From NCBI GenBank assembly GCA_964397445.1, contig CAYNHZ010000002.1:124001-188000 (forward strand): a stretch of DNA of 64,000 nt, written 5' to 3'. The position numbers and the translations under genes are program-made. Positions 7,008 to 17,700 of the stretch are shown in pieces. The DNA is from CAYNHZ01 sp964397445. GTDB lineage: Bacteria; Bacteroidota; Bacteroidia; Bacteroidales; UBA932. Position 1 is the stretch's first letter; every line of letters begins with the position of its first letter. Below the pieces are notes generated by a model that did no database searches, was not told where the DNA came from, and saw only the letters and a program-made list of their open reading frames with translations.

Positions 7008-7988
7008 ATGTCACCAAACCTAAAGATAGGTAAGGTAAAATGGGCTAAAGGGGGGAGAGAGTGGCTTTTGCTGCTGCTATCTCTTCTTTTAGCTTTTTTT
7101 ATTTGGTTTATTCACAATTTATCATTGACCTATCCCGCATTCTTAGAGTACAGAGTCGAGGTGAAATCTAATATTATAGGGCGCAGCCTTACCTCCACTT
7201 CGGATGATGTTTTAATAGTTAGGGGAAAAGCCGATGGTTTTTATATTTTAAAACAAAGAATTCAAAAAAGGTCTTTGATCACTTTGACGGTTGATTCGAA
7301 AAAATTCCATATCAAAGACAAATCAAACGATATTTTTTATGCAAATAGCTCCGATTTGAAAGGAGATATTATTGAAGCAATAGGTAATGATGTTGATATT
7401 GAGTTTATTATGACTGAAACATTAAACTTTGTTTTTCCGAAAGTGACAAATAAGAAGATACCTGTTGTTCCTAAGTACTCTATATCTTTTTATAGTCAAT
7501 ATATGCAGGTTGGTGACATAGTTTTGAAACCCGACAGTGTGTATATCTATGGAGAAGAGAAGGTTCTGAACAATATTGACTCTATCATAACTGAAAACTT
7601 CAATCTTCAACAACTACGTGAGCCTACTCAAGGGATAGTGGAACTAAAAAAGTTTAGAAATACTAAAGTCTCTGAGTCACAGATATATTATTCTATTGAT
7701 GTGGAGCGATACATAGAGGAATCGATAACTATAAATGTCAAAATTATTAATGTGCCTCCTAACAAAGAGATACTTTTGCTTCCATCAGAATTGACTTTAA
7801 CTTATAGAACAGCATTCGGTTCTAAAAAACGATTTAGATCTTCAGACTTCTTATATGTCGTTGATTATAACGATTATTTGAGATCTATAAACTCGAAACT
7901 TGTCCCTCAACTAATTAAGAAACCTAAATCTGTCTTTGCAACAGATATTTCTCCTAAATTTGTAGAGTGTCTTTTAATTAACAATTGA
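7008..7988 (+). CDS. YbbR-like (CdaR-type) membrane-anchored protein
   Basis: The 326-residue protein has a short basic N-terminus, one transmembrane helix at about residues 20-37 (LLLLLSLLLAFFIWF) and a large outer part with repeats of beta-rich YbbR-type sequence, as in VYIYGEEKVLNNIDSI around residues 175-190. In Firmicutes YbbR/CdaR regulates the diadenylate cyclase CdaA; in Bacteroidetes its role is not established. It lies 13 bases after yajC and 4 bases before coaE, which suggests a shared transcript. The family assignment rests on topology, weak motif likeness and the conserved yajC-ybbR-coaE order. Confidence 0.75.
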   Translation: MSPNLKIGKVKWAKGGREWLLLLLSLLLAFFIWFIHNLSLTYPAFLEYRVEVKSNIIGRSLTSTSDDVLIVRGKADGFYILKQRIQKRSLITLTVDSKKFHIKDKSNDIFYANSSDLKGDIIEAIGNDVDIEFIMTETLNFVFPKVTNKKIPVVPKYSISFYSQYMQVGDIVLKPDSVYIYGEEKVLNNIDSIITENFNLQQLREPTQGIVELKKFRNTKVSESQIYYSIDVERYIEESITINVKIINVPPNKEILLLPSELTLTYRTAFGSKKRFRSSDFLYVVDYNDYLRSINSKLVPQLIKKPKSVFATDISPKFVECLLINN

Positions 7989-7992
7989 TAAG

Positions 7993-8604
7993 ATGGAGAA
8001 AAAATTATTAGCAGTAACAGGTGGGATGGGGAGTGGTAAAAGTCACATTATTAAGATGTTCTCAGCTATGGGAATACCTGCGTATCTTGCTGATGACAGG
8101 ACAAAACAACTTTATTACGAAGATGTGGATCTACTATCTGAATTAAAGAGAATGTTAGGAGAAGAAATCATTAATAGTGAGGGATTATTGGATAGACAAA
8201 TGATGGCGAAGATTATCTTTTCAGATAAAATGAAACTTTCGGCCCTTGAAGATATCGTTTTTCCGAGGGTGAGAAATGATATATCAAAATGGATAGAGAG
8301 AGTTTATACCCCAAATATCCCTTTTTTGATTTTGGAATCTGCTATTTTTCTTGAAAAACCCATTTTTAGTGATATTGCCGATAAAGTATTGACGGTCTCT
8401 TCTCCACTTGGTATCAGATTTGAAAGGATACGCAAGAGAGACAGAATAACTATCGAAATGATTAAAGAGAGATTGATTCACCAATGGACAGATGAACAAC
8501 GTGAACAGATAGCAGATTTTGTGATTGTATCTGACGAGGTTCGCCCTTTATTACCTCAAGTAGTTGATGTTTATGATAGAATGGTAAAATTAAAAAAAAG
8601 GTAG
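7993..8604 (+). CDS. coaE: Dephospho-CoA kinase
   Basis: The 203-residue protein has a P-loop GGMGSGKS at residues 10-17, followed by the CoaE-specific MGIPAYLADDRTKQL, in which the Asp pair binds the substrate. The later LLDRQMMAKIIFSD and the lid region RFERIRKRD are also typical. It phosphorylates the 3' hydroxyl of dephospho-CoA, the last step of coenzyme A synthesis, in the cytoplasm. Length is normal for the family. It starts 4 bases after the ybbR-like stop and ends 4 bases before the J-domain gene. Confidence 0.95.
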   Translation: MEKKLLAVTGGMGSGKSHIIKMFSAMGIPAYLADDRTKQLYYEDVDLLSELKRMLGEEIINSEGLLDRQMMAKIIFSDKMKLSALEDIVFPRVRNDISKWIERVYTPNIPFLILESAIFLEKPIFSDIADKVLTVSSPLGIRFERIRKRDRITIEMIKERLIHQWTDEQREQIADFVIVSDEVRPLLPQVVDVYDRMVKLKKR

Positions 8605-8608
8605 TCTT

Positions 8609-9349
8609 ATGAAAAAGTATGGGAAATGGCTTTCAGGGGCGTTAGGATGGGCTGTAATGGGACCGATAGGAGGGTTGCTGGGGTTTGGTTTAGTGTCAAT
8701 TCTTGAGAAACTTAGTGAGAATGAGGAAGATAGAGGCAATACAAACGATGGCACAAGAAATAGCTTTTTACTCTCACTTGTTGTCCTCTCTGCTGCTGTG
8801 ATGAAGGGGGATGGAAAAATTATGAAATCGGAATTAAATTTCGTTAAGGATTTTATAAGAAAGAATTTTGGAGATCAAGCTGTTGTTGAAGCAGTTGCTA
8901 TTCTGAAAGATGTGCTGAGCAAAGAGATAAATATTGATAGTGTATCGGCACAAATTGCGAGCAATATGCCCCTTTCACATAGGTTGCAATTACTTCATTA
9001 TCTTTGTGGAGTGGCTCAAGCCGATTTTTCAATTGCTAAGAAGGAGATTGAGATCCTTAGAAAAATTGCTTCAGCTTTAAATATTCCGATTCACGATAGT
9101 GATTCGATTTTTGCAATGTATGGTATCAATCTCTCTTCTAACGTTATAGGTGATGCCTATGTGGTTCTTGGAATAGATGAGAGGGCAACTGATGATGAGG
9201 TAAAGAGGGCATATAAAAGTATGGCAGTAAAACACCATCCGGATAAGGTCGCAAATCTCGGTGAGGATGTTCGTAAGGCGGCAGAGGAAAAATTTAAATC
9301 TATCAGCGATGCTTATGATAAAATTAAAGTGGCAAGGGGTATTAAATGA
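8609..9349 (+). CDS. TerB-like and J-domain protein (DjlA-like)
   Basis: The 246-residue protein has a glycine-rich hydrophobic N-terminus (WLSGALGWAVMGPIGGLLGFG, about 8-28) that may insert in the membrane. A helical TerB-like domain follows (about 55-170), with the conserved MKGDGKIMKSEL and AQADFSIAKKEI acidic motifs. A C-terminal J domain (about 178-243) carries HHPDK, the HPD that stimulates the DnaK ATPase. This domain order is that of DjlA. I infer a co-chaperone at the inner membrane. It closes the yajC-coaE group; the next gene is 69 bases away across an AT-rich gap without a visible promoter. Confidence 0.88.
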   Translation: MKKYGKWLSGALGWAVMGPIGGLLGFGLVSILEKLSENEEDRGNTNDGTRNSFLLSLVVLSAAVMKGDGKIMKSELNFVKDFIRKNFGDQAVVEAVAILKDVLSKEINIDSVSAQIASNMPLSHRLQLLHYLCGVAQADFSIAKKEIEILRKIASALNIPIHDSDSIFAMYGINLSSNVIGDAYVVLGIDERATDDEVKRAYKSMAVKHHPDKVANLGEDVRKAAEEKFKSISDAYDKIKVARGIK

Positions 9350-9418
9350 TAGAAAATTATAAATAATAGAATTTTTTTAAAAATAGAAATACAATAATTA
9401 ACAATTATAAAAAATCTT

Positions 9419-9850
9419 ATGAAAACAGATTTACAAAAAATTTTATCAATATCGGGAGAGTCAGGGCTATTTTCGTTTGTTTCTCAAGGGAAGTCCGGTA
9501 TTATAGCAGAGTCTTTTTTGACAAAAAAAAGGTCTCCATTTGGAGTTAATGCAAAAGTGACATCACTTTCAGATATATCAATTTATACAGAAGATGAGGA
9601 GATGCCTCTTAGAGAGGTGTTGGTGAAGATGAAAGAGAAACTTGGTGAATCCAATGCTCCCGATCAAAAAAGTGATACGAAAGTATTAGTTTCATTTTTT
9701 GAAGAGGTGATTCCTACCTATGATAGGGGTAGATTTTATACATCTCATATGAAAAAAGTGGTGCAATGGTACAATTTACTTAAAGAATATGCCTCTTTAG
9801 ATTTCGAAGAGCCAAAAGGTGATGCGGATCAAGAGGAGGCGAAAGATTAA
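9419..9850 (+). CDS. DUF5606 domain protein
   Basis: This 143-residue protein begins with LQKILSISGESGLFSFVSQGKSGIIAESF, the pattern of the Bacteroidetes-specific DUF5606 family. That part looks like a small beta-rich domain (about 5-60) and a helical part with a strongly acidic tail (EEPKGDADQEEAKD) follows. No signal peptide or membrane segment is seen, so it is probably cytoplasmic. Function is unknown. It ends 8 bases before rimO and is likely cotranscribed with it. Confidence 0.8.
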   Translation: MKTDLQKILSISGESGLFSFVSQGKSGIIAESFLTKKRSPFGVNAKVTSLSDISIYTEDEEMPLREVLVKMKEKLGESNAPDQKSDTKVLVSFFEEVIPTYDRGRFYTSHMKKVVQWYNLLKEYASLDFEEPKGDADQEEAKD

Positions 9851-9858
9851 TTTCTTAA

Positions 9859-11193
9859 ATGATAAAGAGTAAGAGAGATAAATTATGTGTTAAGTTGGTG
9901 ACGCTCGGTTGTTCAAAAAACCGAGTTGATTCTGAACATATCCTAAGACAGTTGGTTGATGGAGGGATAATGGTAGCTCCTGAAGATGAGAAACTTGCAT
10001 TTGGTATGGTAGATGTGTTGATTATCAACACGTGTGGCTTTATAAAAGATGCAAAGGAGGAGTCGATAGCTGCTATTTTTGATGGTGTTGATGCTAAGGC
10101 TGATGGATATATTTCAAAACTTTATGTTTTCGGTTGTCTCTCTCAGAGATATTTAGCTGATCTTCAAGAGGAGATCCCTGAGGTGGATAAGTTTTTCGGT
10201 GCTTACGAGATAGAGTTGATATTGAAAGAATTAGGTGTGAAATATAATCCAGCACTTGAAACGAAGAGATATATTACTACCCCATCTCATTATGCCTACC
10301 TCAAGATATCTGAGGGGTGTGATAGAAATTGTTCGTATTGTGCAATTCCCTCTATAAGGGGTAAACACACCTCGATCCCGATAGAAAAACTTATAGATGA
10401 GGCGGAATATTTAGTAGATTCCGGTGCAAAAGAGTTGATAATCATAGCACAAGATACAACATACTATGGTTTGGATATTTATCATCAAAGGTCTTTAACA
10501 AAGCTGATCGAAAAATTATCAGAGATAAATAAATTACAATGGATTCGTCTCCATTACTCTTATCCTGCATCGTTTCCGGAGGATCTTCTCCACCTGATTT
10601 CATCATCCGATAAAATGTGTAAATATATGGATATTCCATTGCAGCACTCTTCTGATAGAGTATTATCTGCAATGCGCAGATCTATAGATGCTAAGCAAAC
10701 AAGGGAGTTGGTGGAAAAGATGAGGAGGATAGTTCCTGGTATTGCCTTACGCACAACTATGATTGTAGGTCATCCTGGTGAAGGGGAAGAGGAGTTCAAT
10801 GATCTTATGTCGTTTGTGGCGGATTATCGATTTGAAAGACTTGGAGCGTTCACCTACTCTGAGGAGGAGGGGACGTGGGGGGCACAAAATTTGAAAGATA
10901 TAATACCTGAAGAGATCAAACAGGAGAGGTATGAGGCTCTAATGGAATTACAATCTGGTATCTCTTTGGCTTACAATGAGTCTCGATTAAATACAGTTGA
11001 AAGGGTATTGATTGATTCTTATTCTGAAGAGAGTAGCTTATATATTGGTAGAACATCGAAAGAGAGTCCGGGGGTGGATGGAGAGGTATTGATAAAAGGG
11101 GATGGAGTTATAACAATAGGTAATTTTGCCAATGTGAAAATTGATGGGGCAGATGAGTATGATTTATATGGGAAGGTTTTGAATCAAATATAA
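9859..11193 (+). CDS. rimO: Ribosomal protein S12 methylthiotransferase RimO
   Basis: The 444-residue protein has the methylthiotransferase N-terminal domain with three cluster cysteines (LGCSKN, NTCGF, FGCLSQ). A radical-SAM domain with CDRNCSYC (Cys154, 158, 161) comes next, and a C-terminal TRAM domain from about residue 380. The start KLVTLGCSKNRVDSE and IPSIRGKHTSIP after the radical-SAM motif favour RimO over MiaB/MtaB. RimO adds a methylthio group to Asp89 of ribosomal protein S12. It is tightly linked to the DUF5606 gene (8 bases) and to the DUF6340 lipoprotein gene. Confidence 0.95.
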   Translation: MIKSKRDKLCVKLVTLGCSKNRVDSEHILRQLVDGGIMVAPEDEKLAFGMVDVLIINTCGFIKDAKEESIAAIFDGVDAKADGYISKLYVFGCLSQRYLADLQEEIPEVDKFFGAYEIELILKELGVKYNPALETKRYITTPSHYAYLKISEGCDRNCSYCAIPSIRGKHTSIPIEKLIDEAEYLVDSGAKELIIIAQDTTYYGLDIYHQRSLTKLIEKLSEINKLQWIRLHYSYPASFPEDLLHLISSSDKMCKYMDIPLQHSSDRVLSAMRRSIDAKQTRELVEKMRRIVPGIALRTTMIVGHPGEGEEEFNDLMSFVADYRFERLGAFTYSEEEGTWGAQNLKDIIPEEIKQERYEALMELQSGISLAYNESRLNTVERVLIDSYSEESSLYIGRTSKESPGVDGEVLIKGDGVITIGNFANVKIDGADEYDLYGKVLNQI

Positions 11194-11204
11194 AAATATT
11201 GTCT

Positions 11205-12146
11205 ATGAATATTATAAATTTTAAAAAGTGGGTTTTTATATTGATTTTTTCAATATTTACCTTTTCTTGTTCACCTGTTGCATATACCATCTCTATGGAG
11301 ATGAAGAAAAAATCTGAAGTTGGGATAGACCTAAACGGAAATAGACCGGCTATTATTACTGTTGCCGATTTGGGAAATAAAGATAGCATTCTCATAACAA
11401 ATATTGCCATAGGAGTTGCTGAAAAGATGGAGTCTGATTTAGGAATGAATCAAGGAGATATCTCAATTTTTTCAATTCATAGCAATCAGATGGATTTTAA
11501 AGATCCCTCTGCTGTTTCGCTCCTTTTTTCTGAAATTGAATGTGATAAGATTTTGGTGATTGATTCGGTGAAAGTTGGTGATTTTTTTGTTAAATACTCT
11601 GATAAGAGGATTTATCAAGATAATGAGTTTTATCAACAAACAAATACCTTTCTTCCATTCTCATTATCACTGTCTTTGGTTGGTAATGAGATGTTTACAG
11701 ATGAATTTCATAAAACTATGACTGACTCTTTACAGTGGACACTTATCTCTAAGGAGTATATTGATGAGATAAAGGCTATTGCGAAGTCAAATTCTACCCT
11801 CTTAGAGTCTTTTAAGTGTGTAGGTTCAAGTATTGGCTCAATGTTTTCAACTCAATGGGAAGAACAAGAGAGGATTATTATCGCGTATGATACTGATGTT
11901 TGGATGAAAGCATACTATTTGGCAGATAATTTTAAGTGGGATGAGGCGATGGAGATTTGGTTAAAATTAGTCAAAAGCTCGGATCCAAAAAAAGCCGCTT
12001 TCGCAGCTTTTAATCTATCTGTAGCTTGTGAGATGCTTGAATATTATGAACTTGCAGAGAAATGGATTGATTTTGCAAAATCTAAATACAACTTTAAAGA
12101 GATTGAATTACAAAGGGGTAACATCAAAAGATCTTCAATCAATTAG
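11205..12146 (+). CDS. DUF6340 family lipoprotein
   Basis: The product has a lipoprotein signal ending FTFSCSP, so it is probably exported and lipid-anchored. About residues 30-200 match the general layout of the Bacteroidetes DUF6340 family (RPAIITVADLGNKDS near the start). A TPR-like C-terminal region (about 220-310) reads KAYYLADNFKWDEAMEIWLKLV and AAFNLSVACEMLEYYELAEKW. Function is unknown. I start at ATG 11205; a TTG two codons upstream is possible but unneeded. The stop overlaps the glnS stop on the other strand by 4 bases. The family name is from memory of similar proteins; lipoprotein with TPR is the firmer statement. Confidence 0.75.
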   Translation: MNIINFKKWVFILIFSIFTFSCSPVAYTISMEMKKKSEVGIDLNGNRPAIITVADLGNKDSILITNIAIGVAEKMESDLGMNQGDISIFSIHSNQMDFKDPSAVSLLFSEIECDKILVIDSVKVGDFFVKYSDKRIYQDNEFYQQTNTFLPFSLSLSLVGNEMFTDEFHKTMTDSLQWTLISKEYIDEIKAIAKSNSTLLESFKCVGSSIGSMFSTQWEEQERIIIAYDTDVWMKAYYLADNFKWDEAMEIWLKLVKSSDPKKAAFAAFNLSVACEMLEYYELAEKWIDFAKSKYNFKEIELQRGNIKRSSIN

Positions 12147-13810
12147 AAACTGTTTTTTAACCCTGTCGTCTTGTTATAGACGATTTTCTCTGGTGTAGAA
12201 TCCATATCTTTATAGAAATATCCATTTCTCTCAAATTGGACTGCAATATTGGAGTTGTCTTTAAGAAGGTTATCCTCAACAAATGCCTCTTTTACAACCA
12301 GTGAAGCAGGATTAATGAATGATTTGTAATCAATTCCTTCGGCTATACTTCCCATATCCTCTTCCATAAAAAGTCTATCATAAAGTCTAACCTCGATTTT
12401 CTTCGCTTGAGACACTGATACCCAGTGTATTGTACCCTTAACGGATCTCCATTCTCCCCTTCCTGGTAGTGAGGTTGGATCGTATGTACATCTGACCTCG
12501 GTGATATTTCCTAAAGAATCCTTTATAACCTCTTCACATTTTACTATAAATGAGTATTTTAAACGAACTTCACCACCCGGACGGAGTCTGAAAAATTTCT
12601 TGGGAGGCTCTTCCATAAAATCTTCCCTTTCGATATATATTTCCTTATCAAATATAATTGACCTACTTCCTGCTTCCGGAGACTCTTGGTTTACAGGAGC
12701 TTTGCACTCTACTTGTCCTTTCTCTTCCCAATTTGTTATAACCAATTTTATCGGATCGATGACAGCCATATAACGATTTGATCGTTTGTTAAGATCTTCT
12801 CTCAGACACCATTCCAAAAGTGATAGGTCTATAATGTTATCTCTTTTTGCAACCCCTACTTTCTCGGCAAAATTACGAATACTCTCAGGTGTGTATCCTC
12901 TTCTTCTCAATCCACAAATAGTTGGCATACGGGGATCATCCCATCCGGAAACATAATTATTGCGAACCAACTCAAGTAACTTTCTCTTACTCATAACTGT
13001 ATAGGTGAGGTTTAGGCGGGCAAACTCATATTGTTTTGAGGGAAAAATAGAGAGTTTCTCAATAAACCAATCATATAGAGGTCTATGAACATCAAACTCT
13101 AATGTGCAGATAGAGTGTGTAATATGCTCGATCGAATCACATTGTCCATGGGCATAATCGTACATAGGGTATATGCACCATTTATCTCCAGTTCTATGGT
13201 GATCTGTGTGTATTATCCTATATAAAAGGGGGTCACGAAGGAGCATATTGGGATGGGACATATCTATCTTTGCCCTCAGAACTTTCTCGCCATCTTTAAA
13301 ATCGCCATTTTTCATCCTCTCGAAAAGTGATAAATTTTCCTCGATGCTTCTCTCCCTAAACGGGCTGTTCTTACCGCTTTGCTGAACAGTTCCTCTCCCG
13401 ATTCGAATCTCTTCCTGACTCTGATCATCAACATAAGCAAGTCCCATATTGATCAGTTTTACAGCCCATTGGTATAGCTGATCAAAATAATCTGAAGCGT
13501 AAAATTCATTTGCCCAATCAAATCCCAACCATTTTATATCCTCTTTAATTGCGTCCACATATTCTGTATCTTCTTTTACAGGGTTGGTATCATCAAAACG
13601 AAGATTGGTCTTTCCACCATATTGTCGAGCAAGTCCGAAATTTAGACATATACTTTTTGCGTGCCCGATATGGAGGTATCCATTTGGTTCGGGGGGAAAA
13701 CGGGTCATAATTGAGTTGTGTTTCCCTGCAGCAAGATCTTTCTCGATTATTTCCTCTATGAAATTCTTCGGAGAATCCTCACTCATCTGATCTTTTCTAA
13801 TTTCTTCCAT
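12143..13810 (-). CDS. glnS: Glutaminyl-tRNA synthetase
   Basis: The 555-residue class Ic synthetase has FPPEPNGYLHIGHAK with HIGH at residues 47-50, FDDTNP just after, and the second signature as VMSKRKL. The C-terminal anticodon-binding beta barrels follow, with CTYDPTSLPGRG. It charges tRNA-Gln directly. GlnRS rather than GluRS is indicated by the LRFDDTNPVKEDTEYVDAIKEDI region and the C-terminal domain. Upstream in-frame TTG at 13834 lies inside the -7 promoter box, so the ATG at 13810 is the start. It is divergent from yicC and its stop overlaps that of the DUF6340 lipoprotein. Confidence 0.95.
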   Translation of the reverse strand: MEEIRKDQMSEDSPKNFIEEIIEKDLAAGKHNSIMTRFPPEPNGYLHIGHAKSICLNFGLARQYGGKTNLRFDDTNPVKEDTEYVDAIKEDIKWLGFDWANEFYASDYFDQLYQWAVKLINMGLAYVDDQSQEEIRIGRGTVQQSGKNSPFRERSIEENLSLFERMKNGDFKDGEKVLRAKIDMSHPNMLLRDPLLYRIIHTDHHRTGDKWCIYPMYDYAHGQCDSIEHITHSICTLEFDVHRPLYDWFIEKLSIFPSKQYEFARLNLTYTVMSKRKLLELVRNNYVSGWDDPRMPTICGLRRRGYTPESIRNFAEKVGVAKRDNIIDLSLLEWCLREDLNKRSNRYMAVIDPIKLVITNWEEKGQVECKAPVNQESPEAGSRSIIFDKEIYIEREDFMEEPPKKFFRLRPGGEVRLKYSFIVKCEEVIKDSLGNITEVRCTYDPTSLPGRGEWRSVKGTIHWVSVSQAKKIEVRLYDRLFMEEDMGSIAEGIDYKSFINPASLVVKEAFVEDNLLKDNSNIAVQFERNGYFYKDMDSTPEKIVYNKTTGLKNSF

Positions 13811-13831
13811 TATATATTGTTTTGATGGCTG

Positions 13832-13839
13832 CAAATATA
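13832..13839 (-). promoter_or_regulatory. -7 element of glnS
   Basis: TATATTTG on the minus strand, ending 22 bases before the ATG at 13810. It excludes the upstream TTG as a start codon. Confidence 0.55.
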
Positions 13840-13892
13840 GCTAAAATGTAAAATATTATCTAAATTTACAGATTGAAAATACTAACAATACA

Positions 13893-14768
13893 ATGATTCA
13901 ATCAATGACAGGATATGGTAAAGCAGAAACCATATCTTCAAATAAAAAATATACCGTTGAGATAAGATCTTTAAATGGTAAAACTGCTGATATCTCTATA
14001 AAATCACAATATATCCCAAGGGAAATTGAGTATGATGTGAGGCAACTCCTCTCTAAGACGCTGATTAGAGGCAATATTGACCTATTCGCAACTGTTGAAA
14101 ATACAAAAGGGGCGGAGACCAAATTGATCAATAAAGATGTTCTTTTAGATTATTATAATCAGATTAGAGAATTACAAACAAATACTGTGTTATCAAATTG
14201 TAATGGCGATGACCTGTTATCTACATTATTGCGTTTACCGGATGTTATCGAAACGAAAAAGGAGGAGGTGACTGAGGAAACTATTGATTCTTTTAAAAAA
14301 TGTATAAATTCTGCCCTTGACTCAATTGTGGAGTTTAGAATCAAAGAGGGGGCTATATTAAAAGAGGATATCTCTTCCAGAGCGAAATTGATAGAGTCTT
14401 ATGTGTTTGAGGTGGAAAAATATGAAAATGAGAGGGTTGAAATTATTAAAGAGAGGTTGCGTTCAAAAATAGATGAGATTAATGGCTCCCCTGACCGAAA
14501 TCGTTTAGAGCAAGAAATTATCTATTATATTGAGAAACTCGATATTAATGAGGAGAAAGTTCGTTTACGTCAGCATTGTAAATATTTTATAGAAACTATT
14601 GATACAGAGGAATTCCCCGGCAGAAAACTTGGATTTATTGCTCAAGAGATGGGGAGGGAGATCAATACTATGGGATCAAAGGCCAACCATTCTGAGATTC
14701 AGAAATGGGTTGTTCGGATGAAAGATGAATTGGAAAAGATCAAGGAACAGTCACTAAATATATTATAA
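13893..14768 (+). CDS. YicC family endoribonuclease-like protein
   Basis: The 291-residue protein starts MIQSMTGYGKAE and continues with VEIRSLNGK, the exact opening of YicC proteins. It ends in the conserved C-terminal block (DUF1732) with EFPGRKLGFIAQEMGREINTMGSKAN. E. coli YicC is reported to be an endoribonuclease that acts with PNPase in small-RNA decay; the same role here is inference. In many genomes yicC sits beside gmk, but here a tricorn-like protease follows 15 bases later. Length is typical (about 290). Confidence 0.92.
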   Translation: MIQSMTGYGKAETISSNKKYTVEIRSLNGKTADISIKSQYIPREIEYDVRQLLSKTLIRGNIDLFATVENTKGAETKLINKDVLLDYYNQIRELQTNTVLSNCNGDDLLSTLLRLPDVIETKKEEVTEETIDSFKKCINSALDSIVEFRIKEGAILKEDISSRAKLIESYVFEVEKYENERVEIIKERLRSKIDEINGSPDRNRLEQEIIYYIEKLDINEEKVRLRQHCKYFIETIDTEEFPGRKLGFIAQEMGREINTMGSKANHSEIQKWVVRMKDELEKIKEQSLNIL

Positions 14769-14783
14769 CTTAATTAATTACAA

Positions 14784-17700
14784 ATGAAGCGTTTTTTTAT
14801 TTTAACTCTTTTAGTAGCTTTTCCTGTTTTATCTTCAGCAAAGGATGAGCAGGCAAGACTTCTTCGTTTCCCTTCTATTGGAGGAGATCAAATTTCATTT
14901 ACCTATTCGGGTGATTTGTACAGTGTTTCCGTAAATGGAGGTGTCGCAGTCAAGATGACCTCAGATATTGGATTTGAAATGTTTTCCAGGTATTCTCCTG
15001 ATGGTAAAACTATTGCTTTTACAGCTCAGTATGATGGCAATACTGAAGTATATACAATCCCTGCAGAGGGTGGAGTTCCTAAGAGGATAACATATACAGC
15101 TACTCTTGATAGGGATAATATTGGTGACAGAATGGGCCCCAACAATATTGTGATGTGTTGGACCCCTGATGGAAAGAGTGTTGTTTTCAGAACTCGTTGG
15201 TACACATTTTCAGGGCTTAGAGGGCTGTTGTATAAAGTACCGGTTGATGGAGGTAATTTAGAGCAGATACCAACTACAGAAGGGGGCTTTTGCTCATATT
15301 CTCCTGATGGTAAATATCTTGCTTTAAATAGGATGTTTAGAGAGTTTCGCACTTGGAAGTATTATCGTGGTGGACAGGCTGATGATATATGGATAAATAA
15401 AGTTGGCACTACTCAATTGGAAAATATAACTATGAACGATGCTCAAGATATTTTTCCTATGTGGGTAGGGGAGGATATATATTTCCTTTCTGATAGAGAT
15501 AATATTATGAATCTATTCTCCTATAATGTCAAGAGTAAACAGACTGTAAAAATTACAAATTTTACCGAATATGATTGTAAATTCCCTTCATTTTCAAAAG
15601 ATTATATTGTTTTTGAAAATGGTGGATATATATATAAATACTCAATTAAGACGAAAGAGTGTTTAAGAGTTAATATCACGATCAATGATGAGTTGCTGTT
15701 TGCAAGGGGTAAAAATATCTCTGCATCTGAAGGGTGGTACTCATTTTCACTATCACCTGATGGAGAGAGAGTTCTGACAACAGTAAGAGGTGATATTTTT
15801 TCACTTCCTGCATCTGTCGGAGCAACATACAATCTATCCTCTTCTGCAGGCTCTCACGAGAGAGAGGCTGAGTGGTCGCCGGATGGTAATAGTATTGCTT
15901 ATATTTCAGATATTTCCGGAGAGTATCAGATTTATGTTACCCCTTCTAACAATAGTTCACAGAAGAGTGTCTTGACAAATTTCAAGGATGGCTATCCTTC
16001 AGATCTTTCTTGGTCGCCAAATTCTAAAGAGTTGTATTTTACTACAGAAAAAAATGATATGTATTCATTGAATGTCTCTACTAAAAAACTCAAAAAGATT
16101 TTTCAGGGTGAGTCTGAGGGGGCTTGGGATTATACTATTTCCAAAGATGGTAATTGGATTGCGTATGTTACCTTAGCGAAAAACAAAACACAAATTGTTA
16201 ATATTTACGATGTTATAAACGATAAACATCATACAGTTACTTCAGAGTGGTATAATTCATATTCACCTATTTTCTCCGATGATGGTAAATACCTGTTTTT
16301 TACCTCAGAGCGTGATTTTATTCCAATATACTCAAGTGTTGAGTGGAATGCTTCGTATTCTGTAGACAGTTATGTTTTTGTACTCCCTCTAAATAGCTCT
16401 GTTAAAAGTCCTTTGACAATAATTGGGGATCAATACAAACCGAAAGAGGAGAAAGTTGAGAAAGTTGAGAAAAAGGAGTCAACAGGTATGACGATCGATT
16501 TCGGTTCAATTATTGAACGTTCCGTTGCACTTCCGTTGGGTAGCGGCAGGTATCAATTGTTAGCTGCTTATGATGATTTGTTGTATTTCAGAAAAGGTGG
16601 TGAGACTAAATCAATCTCTATGAAAAACCTTGAAGTTAAGGATGTTACTAAAGAGATAATATTTGCTTATACACCAGATTTTAAAAAAGCAGTTATAGGT
16701 CAAAAAGATAAATACTATGTAGTTAGTACCTCTTCGTTTAAAGCTGATAAACCTATTCCATTAAGCGATGCTTCAGTTTATGTTGATTACCATAAAGAGT
16801 GGAAACAAATTTTTGAAGAAACTTGGAGGGTGTATAGAGACCATTTCTATGTTAAAAATATGGTTGGAAAGGATTGGAATAAAATTAAGGACAAATATGA
16901 GGCTTTGCTTCCTTATGTAAATCATAGACAAGATCTTACATACATTATAGGGGAGATGATTGCAGAATTGGCAACAGGTCACTGCTATGTTACAACAGGG
17001 GAAGCACCGGAGGCTGAGAGAGTTAAAGTGGGATTACTTGGTGCTAAGTTCTCAAAAGACAAATCGGGATTCTTTAAAATCGATAAAATTTTTAAAGGAG
17101 TCTCTTGGGGTGAGGATATGCGTTCTCCACTTGGCGAAATAGATCTCGGGGTGAAAGAGGGAGATTATATTTTATCTATTAACGGTATTCCTTCTTCTGA
17201 GTATTTATCTGTTTTTGAGCCGCTTGTGGGAAAAGTTGGAGTTGTTACTGCTTTGGAAATCAATGGTTCACCCTCTACAAAAGGTTCTCGCACAATCTAT
17301 GTGAAACCGATAGCTGATGAGACAAAATTGGCCTATTATGAATGGGTTCAAAACAATATTCGCAAAGTCAATGAGGCGAGCAATGGTGAAATAGGTTATA
17401 TCCATATTCCCGATATGGATTTAGCAGGTTTAGAAGAGTTTACGAAGCTTTTCTATACTCAACTCAATAAGAAAGGGCTTATTATAGATGACCGAATGAA
17501 TGGAGGTGGAAATGTCTCTCCTATGATAACTGAGAGGTTGCAAAGGGTTGTATATCGAATCAATATGTATAGAAACGGAGGTATTGATCCTGTTCCTGTT
17601 CCTAATCAAACACACTATGGTCCTAAAGTTTGCCTTGTGGACAAATACTCCTCTTCAGACGGAGATCTTTTCCCTTATGGGTTCCAAAAGTTGGGAATTG